This document shows, in pieces, positions 59,601 through 64,000 of a stretch of DNA of 64,000 nucleotides; the stretch's first letter is position 1; each line of letters opens with the position of its first letter. Source of the DNA: Mycobacterium sp. EPa45 (GTDB lineage Bacteria > Actinomycetota > Actinomycetes > Mycobacteriales > Mycobacteriaceae); NCBI RefSeq assembly GCF_001021385.1, contig NZ_CP011773.1, positions 2,046,001-2,110,000 on the forward strand. Direction: 5' to 3'. The position numbers and the translations under genes are program-made. Under the pieces are notes generated by a model. The model ran no database searches and was not told the origin of the DNA. It worked only from the letters and a program-made list of their open reading frames with translations.

Positions 59601-59805
59601 CGAAGCCGCGCTGGCGATAGACGAAATGACCGAACTGAAGGCAGATTCGGCGATCGGCGAGGTCAGCGTGTTGCGGTTGCGCGCGCTGCTGGCGCGTTCG
59701 CAGAGTGACGAGCTGACGTACCGTGACTACCGTGGTCGCTACCGCGCGATGGCGAAATCGCTTGGTTTTGAGCTGCATTCGGTGTGGGCCGCCACGATGC
59801 CGTAA
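56617..59805 (+). CDS. zinc ribbon-cyclase-AAA ATPase protein, copy 3
   Basis: A 1062-aa paralogue with zinc ribbon (CGSCGARLP...CNACGAR), cyclase-like domain, AAA ATPase (GPPGIGKSR; LIIEDAQWID) and helical C-terminus. The purine-selecting Lys is deleted (VEYTGDG), the Asp position is His (YHATGGHVGMAQR) and the Asn position Gly, making it the most diverged of the three. The metal Asp residues persist. The 3' end overlaps the convergent PE-PPE-domain gene by 143 nt. Confidence 0.8.
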   Translation: MDTSGDGRDAQLLALSCGSCGARLPLNSNFCNACGARVTVGPSAEYKQVTVLVADVVRSMDIAAAVDMERLRAIMTELLECAAALVHRYGGTVEYTGDGIMALFGAPIALEDHAFRACVAALAIQNEAARLAAEVQRTDKVALQLRVGLNSGRVIAGEIGSGTLGYHATGGHVGMAQRMESVAPAGEVMLSESTARLVEHLVLLAEPERLRIKGSDRPVPAYRLKGVGPRKGSNRRTEARLVGRRWELAVLEAILERAVEGRGDVVNVVGPPGIGKSRVAREAAALATGRGVDVFWTFCESHAVDIPFRAVAQLLRARTGVADLVGSAARGRLREHFAAADPQDLLLLDDLLGIADSAVTPPPINPDARRRRLTALINATSLARTTPALLIIEDAQWIDTASESMLTDFLTVIPRTPSMVLVTARPEYQGALRRVTGAQTIALGTLDNSDIATLIQELLGSDPSVGELTTIIAERADGNPFFAEEMVRELAQRGALAGRRGAYTCEADVAEVKVPATVQAAIEARIDRLTAPAKRTLTAASVIGARFGAELLPALGVDPAFDELLGAELIDQVGFSSRVEFAFRHPLIRAVAYESQLKSDRAQWHRRLAAAIERVAHRSDENGALIAEHLEAAGELHKAYEWHMRAGAWSTNRDLAAARVSWERACRIADALPADDPGALSMRIAPRTMLCATDLHARTAHDGQRRFAELRDLCNAAGDKVSLAIGMSSPGTALCYAGRHREAAKMASEQMALLESIGDADAMMALAGLAFVNWGGVAEFGQIMLWSQKIIGLADGDPTKGAGFGVGSPLAIALAYRGTARWWLGRAGWRQDLFDAVAMAERSNPETLAGTIAWTYGFAVQYGVLRADESVLRASEAALQTARTASTDRAMGLTGYTLAVGLLNQDDAVDRQRGLTLMQQTREMWLSKRAFFLIPVTDVWTAREMARRGELDESIDVIREAATELRRMQNVFYGFWATGVLVQTLLERGADDDLDEAALAIDEMTELKADSAIGEVSVLRLRALLARSQSDELTYRDYRGRYRAMAKSLGFELHSVWAATMP

Positions 59806-61006
59806 CGGCACCGGCACTCGACTTGGCCGATGATGCCGTGTGGGACGCCGTGGACGGTACGGCAGCGGGTGGTGTGGGGCCCGGGCCGCCCACCCCCGAG
59901 CGAGTTGGCCAACCGATCAGAGCACGGGCATTGCGGATGCCTTCGCTTAAGGCTCCGGTCAGGTCTGCGATGAGCTTTCCCGGGTCGAACGAACTCGGAA
60001 GGAGCCGCGCTGGGGTGGGCACCCACGGCTTGATGCTGCGGTCGTAACCTGCTTCGACGAGCACCCGGAAGAACGGCTCAACCACGTCGATCAACTTCTC
60101 GGGCACACCCAGCGCGAGCAGTGGAGCGAACAGCGGAAGATGTTGCGTCTTGAAGTAGTAATAGCTCGTGTCGCCGTAGGTGCCCTGGTATGCAGGCGAT
60201 GTCGTCGGATCATTCGGGAGGCTGACGTCAAACGAGTTGGTGTGAAGGTAGACAACCCCCATGATCGCGTTGAGGTCGGCGACGAGGTTGAGCGGATACA
60301 GCGGGAAGTCGGTGAAACCATCGTATTGCCGGGTGATTTCGACAGTCTTGAATTGGGTGTCGGTTGCAGCGGCCCCGTTGAACGACAGATCGAGGACTGG
60401 AACGTAAAGGCCGGGGAATCGTGACATCAATCCACCGTTGGGCAGATTCGGATCTCCGCCCAGGACGAAATCGATATCGGGAGCGGTGGTTCCGTCCGGG
60501 TAGTGCGCCGCGAGATTCTTCTTCACCACGTTGGCGACGCCCGCTCCCTGCGAAAGGCCGTAGATCACCAGCTTATTACCGCCGTGTGCGGCGATCGCTT
60601 CCTCGAGCTGGGCGGCCCCGAGCTGCAGCGACTGACTGGCGGTGAGGTCGAACAGCCCCGTGAGCTTCCACCACGGCTCGCTCGGCCACGCCGGCCCACC
60701 GGGTTTGAAGAGTCTCGGATCACCGACAGCCAGTCCGAGCAGGCGCATGCCGCCGGTGAGGGGCCAAAATTGCTCCGGTGTGGTCACCGGGACGTAATCG
60801 ATGTTCAGCCCGGGATGCGTCGGCGCGACATACTGGTCCCTGACGATGTTCAGATACGTCTGGTCGGGCGTTGGGCAGGTGGTCCCGCACAGGACCAGCG
60901 CGGTGCGGTCGGGTGACGCTTCCTCGGCTGACGCCGCCGCTGGTGTCAGCGCGGTCATGGCCGTCAAGACTACGGCGCCGACCGATGTTGTGATCCTTTT
61001 ACCCAT
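59663..61006 (-). CDS. secreted PE-PPE-domain serine hydrolase
   Basis: A 447-aa protein from ATG 61006 (MGKRITTSVGAVVLTAMTAL), with GGAAGGC as ribosome site and a cleavable signal peptide ending near AAASAEE. The PE-PPE domain (alpha/beta hydrolase) spans ~35-330: LVLCGTTCPTPDQTYLNIV, the nucleophile elbow GLSQGAG, and LGGDPNLPNGGL. Such proteins act as esterases on acyl chains in the cell envelope. The last ~90 residues are Ser/Ala/Pro-rich, and the final 47 codons are antisense to the cyclase copy 3 end, so the true C-terminus may be shorter if a frameshift is present. Confidence 0.8.
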   Translation of the reverse strand: MGKRITTSVGAVVLTAMTALTPAAASAEEASPDRTALVLCGTTCPTPDQTYLNIVRDQYVAPTHPGLNIDYVPVTTPEQFWPLTGGMRLLGLAVGDPRLFKPGGPAWPSEPWWKLTGLFDLTASQSLQLGAAQLEEAIAAHGGNKLVIYGLSQGAGVANVVKKNLAAHYPDGTTAPDIDFVLGGDPNLPNGGLMSRFPGLYVPVLDLSFNGAAATDTQFKTVEITRQYDGFTDFPLYPLNLVADLNAIMGVVYLHTNSFDVSLPNDPTTSPAYQGTYGDTSYYYFKTQHLPLFAPLLALGVPEKLIDVVEPFFRVLVEAGYDRSIKPWVPTPARLLPSSFDPGKLIADLTGALSEGIRNARALIGWPTRSGVGGPGPTPPAAVPSTASHTASSAKSSAGAVTASWRPTPNAAQNQAISPSRGSDHGSHGTSARHSANAPAARATATR

Positions 61007-61129
61007 GTTTCTGCCTTCCCCGAGTACTGCAGGCAATCGTCAGCGCAGTTCGGCTCGGCGGGTTCAGTAGCGCATCACTGCAATTTCGGGGCCGCGACGG
61101 GGTACTACTGATGGCGGGGCGACCACGGC

Positions 61130-61624
61130 TCAGTCGGCCCCGTGGCGTTTGGCCAATCGGCTGTAGGCAGCAGTAAATGCCGCCGCCCCGGCGAGGAGCT
61201 GCTCGCGTTCTCGGCGGTTCATCCGTTCGGTGACCGCGCCGAAGTGCGCGACGCGCGCGGCAACGACCTCCTCGAGCACTGCGCGCCCGGCCGCCGTCAG
61301 TTCGAGAATCGTCGCCCGGCGGTTGTGCGGAGCCACACTCCGGGTGATCAAGCCGGACTCGGCGAGCCGGTCACTGAGACGACTGGCGCTGGAGGGGACC
61401 AGGTCCAGGTCTTCTCCTAGTTCCGTGACCAGGCTCGGCCCGAGGCGCTGTAGAGACTGAAGCGCGCGCAAAGTTGGTAAACCGACTCGCTTTTCGATTT
61501 CCTCGAGCACCACAACGTTCAGCGCCAGCAGGCCCCGCGTCGCGCGTTCGAGCTCGGCGGCGTATTCGGCATCAGCCTTCGGCGCGGCACTCGTGGCCGT
61601 TGCGCCCGTTCTTGGAGCACCCAT
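61130..61624 (-). CDS. MarR-family transcription regulator
   Basis: A 164-aa protein from ATG 61624 (MGAPRTGATATSAAPK); ATG 61642 is possible. Winged helix: LGPSLVTELGEDLDLVPSSA, SRLSDRLAESGLI and the wing SVAPHNRRATILELTAAGRA. It is divergent from the small membrane protein and GH15 genes and may control them (positional inference). Confidence 0.8.
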   Translation of the reverse strand: MGAPRTGATATSAAPKADAEYAAELERATRGLLALNVVVLEEIEKRVGLPTLRALQSLQRLGPSLVTELGEDLDLVPSSASRLSDRLAESGLITRSVAPHNRRATILELTAAGRAVLEEVVAARVAHFGAVTERMNRREREQLLAGAAAFTAAYSRLAKRHGAD

Positions 61625-61758
61625 GGCTCCGTGAGCATACATCCGTCGCGCATGTCATGAGGCATTGAATACTGTCGGTTTGCACGTCATCCAAAGTGGA
61701 TATATTGCTGTAAGGCAATGAACTGTTGCGTTGAGCGTGATCGGAATAAGGAGACCAA

Positions 61759-62295
61759 GTGGCGCGAGATACTCGTGGGTCGTTGCCGCCGTTCACCAAC
61801 GGGTTGCACCGGGTGAGCCTCAACCCACCCCACTGGCGGCAGGGCCGTCGACTGATCTGGGTGGAAGCCCTGGTGACAGGTGTGCTGGGGGTGGTTGGCC
61901 TGATGGGCGTTGTCATTGGTGCACAGCACGACGGGTGGCGCGTGCTCGGCATTCCACTTACCCCGGCGCTGAGTGTCGTGATGCTCGTCATCGCGATGCT
62001 GGCGGGGGTTTCCTCCATCCACCGGGGGACTGCGAAGGTGTTCACTCTGGGGATGGGTGCCGCCACCGTGCCCTTGATGATCATCTGTTCGGTGGCGGCG
62101 GTGCACCACGATCCCGGACCATTGGGATTCACCGCACCGGCGATCCTGCTGTGGATGGTCCTCTTCTGCTGGAGCATCGCGTCGGCGATGTGGATTCTGC
62201 CCGACCAGATCGAAGGCGCGGCGTGGATACCGCGCCGGCGGTCCCGCGATCGCACCGATTCGGCGATGTCGACTGGTAGACGGCGCGATTCATGA
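61759..62295 (+). CDS. small four-helix membrane protein
   Basis: A 178-aa protein with a GTG start behind AAGGAGA. Four hydrophobic helices: WVEALVTGVLGVVGLMGVVI, LTPALSVVMLVIAMLAGVSS, VFTLGMGAATVPLMIICSVA and PAILLWMVLFCWSIASAMWI. Basic C-terminus RRRSRDRTDS. Not recognised. The stop overlaps the GH15 start as ATGA, so the two are coupled. Confidence 0.65.
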   Translation: MARDTRGSLPPFTNGLHRVSLNPPHWRQGRRLIWVEALVTGVLGVVGLMGVVIGAQHDGWRVLGIPLTPALSVVMLVIAMLAGVSSIHRGTAKVFTLGMGAATVPLMIICSVAAVHHDPGPLGFTAPAILLWMVLFCWSIASAMWILPDQIEGAAWIPRRRSRDRTDSAMSTGRRRDS

Positions 62296-64000
62296 GCGGC
62301 GACATCACCGACCCGCACGTGTTGCGGGAGTATGCATTGCTTGCCGACGGGCACCGTGGTGCGCTGATCGGCCCGCGCGGCGAAATCAGCTGGATGTGCG
62401 CTCCCCGTTGGGACAGCGACGCTGTCTTCGCGGCGTTGATCGGAGGCAACGGTGCCTTCGCGATCACGCCGCGGGGGCGGTTCGTTTGGGGCGGGCACTA
62501 TGAAGACGGCAGCCTGATTTGGCGTTCTCGCTGGGTCACCACCGACGGGATCACCGAGTGCCGGGAGGCGCTCGCATACCCCGGCGACCCGCATCGCCTC
62601 GTCCTGATGCGCAGGATCATCGCGGCGCGCGGCGACGCCTGCGTGACAATGACATTCGCGCCCGCCAGCGGATTCGGGCGGCACGGTATGACCGAGGTGG
62701 TCCGTGATGACCACGGAGTCTGGCATGCCGAGTGTGGGCCGTTACTCATCACGTTGCACGGCGCCCCACACGCCACGATCACCCATGACGACGCCGGTGT
62801 CGTCGCATTGCGGTGTGACCTCAAGCTGGTGGAGGGCCGGCACCACGACATCGTTGTCGAGGTGTCCGACCGGCCCAGCTGCGGGCCATTGCCCACCCCG
62901 GACGCGCTGTGGCTTGCCACCGAAAATGCTTGGGAGTCAGTACTTCCCATGTTCGACGGCAGCAGCGCAGCTCGCGACGCGCGGCATTCGTATGCGGTAT
63001 TGCGCGGCATGACCAGTCCGGGCGGCGGCATGGTGGCCGCGGCGACAATGAGTCTGCCCGAGCGCGCCGAGCAACGCCGCAACTACGACTACCGCTACGT
63101 GTGGATCCGCGACCAGTGCTATGCCGGACAGGCCGTCGCGCTCGACGGGCCACACGGCGTGCTCGGCGACGCGGTCGCTTTCGTGACTGACCGGCTCCTC
63201 GCCGATGGTCCCGACCTCAAGCCCGCCTACCGCGTCAACGGCGCAGCGGTACCCGACGAATGCTCACTGCGGCTACCCGGCTATCCCGGAGGCAGTGACA
63301 TGCTGGGCAACCACGCGCACAGTCAATTCCAGCTCGACGTCTTCGGGGAAGCGCTGTTGCTATTCGCCGCGGCGGCACGCCATGACCACCTCGGCGGTGA
63401 CGGTTACCGGGCTGCGGCTGCGGCGGCATCGGCGATCGCGGATCGCTGGCGGGAACCCGACGCCGGCGTGTGGGAGCTCGAGACCCGGCATTGGACGCAC
63501 TCGCGGCTCACCTGTGTCGCCGGCCTGCGGGCGATCGCCACTCATGCCCCAGCCCACGATGCCGCTGACTTCCAGTCTTTGGCCGATGCCATCCTCGCCG
63601 CGAGTGCCGACTGCGTGCACCCCAGCGGTCGGTGGCAACGCGCCCCCGACGACATGCGAGTCGACGCTGCGCTGCTCGTCCCGGCACTACGCGGTGCCGT
63701 GGCGCACGACGACCCACGTACCACCGCGACCTTGCGCGCCGTGCTCGACGAACTCGAAGACGACGGATTCGTCTACCGCTTCCACCACGACGGCCAGTCC
63801 CTCGCCGAAGCCGAAGGCGCCTTCCTGCTGTGCGGGTTCTGGGCCTCCCTGGCCTGCCGCCAGCAAGGTGACATGGTCGGCGCCGCGCGCTATTTCGAGC
63901 GCAACCGCGCTGCGTGCGGACCACCCGGATTGTTCGGGGAGGAGTACGACGTCGAGCAGCGTCAGATCCGGGGAAACATCCCGCAGGCTTTCGTGCACGC
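62292..64000 (+). CDS. glycoside hydrolase family 15 protein, 5' part (runs off right edge)
   Basis: 569 codons from ATG 62292, open at the window end. N-terminal beta-sandwich part LREYALLADGHRGALIGPRG, then the (alpha/alpha)6 barrel with YDYRYVWIRDQCYAGQAVAL, GYPGGSDMLGNHAHSQFQLD and, near the edge, GLFGEEYD with the acidic residues expected for the general base. Family members are trehalases or glucoamylase-like enzymes; M. tuberculosis Rv2402 is a remembered relative. The usual LEGYRGS loop reads LPGYPGG here. It is translationally coupled to the membrane protein upstream. Confidence 0.8.
   Translation, partial: MSGDITDPHVLREYALLADGHRGALIGPRGEISWMCAPRWDSDAVFAALIGGNGAFAITPRGRFVWGGHYEDGSLIWRSRWVTTDGITECREALAYPGDPHRLVLMRRIIAARGDACVTMTFAPASGFGRHGMTEVVRDDHGVWHAECGPLLITLHGAPHATITHDDAGVVALRCDLKLVEGRHHDIVVEVSDRPSCGPLPTPDALWLATENAWESVLPMFDGSSAARDARHSYAVLRGMTSPGGGMVAAATMSLPERAEQRRNYDYRYVWIRDQCYAGQAVALDGPHGVLGDAVAFVTDRLLADGPDLKPAYRVNGAAVPDECSLRLPGYPGGSDMLGNHAHSQFQLDVFGEALLLFAAAARHDHLGGDGYRAAAAAASAIADRWREPDAGVWELETRHWTHSRLTCVAGLRAIATHAPAHDAADFQSLADAILAASADCVHPSGRWQRAPDDMRVDAALLVPALRGAVAHDDPRTTATLRAVLDELEDDGFVYRFHHDGQSLAEAEGAFLLCGFWASLACRQQGDMVGAARYFERNRAACGPPGLFGEEYDVEQRQIRGNIPQAFVH

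Noticed and set aside
58399..59817. 472-codon minus-strand frame
   Set aside because: Shadow of cyclase copy 3; no recognisable domain, low-complexity composition.
61572..62726. 384-codon minus-strand frame over the membrane protein and GH15 start
   Set aside because: Conflicts with two coupled plus-strand genes that have ribosome site and domain support.

Overview
The window looks like chromosomal DNA of a mycobacterium, probably a saprophytic, fast-growing Mycolicibacterium-type species. The DNA is GC-rich, GTG starts are common, and several genes begin 6-7 nt after a TANNNT-like -10 box, as leaderless mycobacterial mRNAs do. Gene order matches, from memory, the Mycobacterium tuberculosis Rv3048c-Rv3062 block: ligB, fadE22, cyp136, TetR, SDR, dinB2, TetR, FMN reductase, nrdH-nrdI-nrdE, TetR, Baeyer-Villiger-type monooxygenase, nrdF2. 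Function calls come from reading motifs and from remembered families; no database search was run.

Layout. 1-9935: the start of ligB (cut by the window edge), a membrane-anchored molybdopterin oxidoreductase, an SDR, two-domain acyl-CoA dehydrogenase FadE22, a lipoprotein zinc peptidase with a dead second repeat, an epimerase-like SDR, and a MASE1-GAF-PP2C phosphatase. 9892-24210: a complete group 1h (high-affinity, actinobacterial) [NiFe]-hydrogenase island. On the minus strand lie hypA, hypB, hhyS, hhyL, a NifU/Rieske-like electron-transfer gene, DUF5947, DUF6084, an unnamed 451-aa protein, a 43-aa DUF6893 membrane peptide, a maturation protease, a HypC-type chaperone and a DUF6390-like gene. 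Diverging on the plus strand are hypF, hypC, hypD and hypE, followed by a phosphotransferase gene. The island sits between fadE22 and cyp136, which are near neighbours in M. tuberculosis.

24214-33715: a phosphotransferase, a 45-aa Cys-rich protein, a stand-alone LeuA regulatory-domain protein behind a leader-peptide attenuator, cyp136 with a divergent TetR, SDRs, dinB2, and TetR and MerR regulators with visible operators. 33716-48984: the class Ib ribonucleotide reductase genes at two loci (nrdHIE and nrdF2), each behind a pair of NrdR-like boxes. Between them lie DUF5997 with a divergent LysR-type ligand-binding protein, a phytanoyl-CoA-dioxygenase-like gene, an IS110-family element with a structured left end (candidate bridge RNA), a DODA-type dioxygenase, an IS481-family element with a CTAG target duplication, a GGR-type flavoprotein, a TetR and a flavin monooxygenase.

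49025-59805: three paralogous genes of about 1,060-1,085 aa (zinc ribbon, class III cyclase domain, AAA ATPase, helical tail) with a common leaderless promoter layout and progressive loss of cyclase substrate residues. An inverted orphan YrbEB permease gene sits between the first and second. 59663-64000: a secreted PE-PPE-domain hydrolase, a MarR regulator, a small membrane protein and the start of a GH15 glycosidase cut by the right edge.

How it fits together: the hydrogenase island encodes both subunits, a likely electron carrier and nearly a full maturation set (HypA-F, protease, two HypC proteins), so it should support scavenging of trace H2. The nrd genes form one regulon through NrdR although nrdF2 lies about 10 kb from nrdE. 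No tRNA, rRNA or CRISPR array was recognised.
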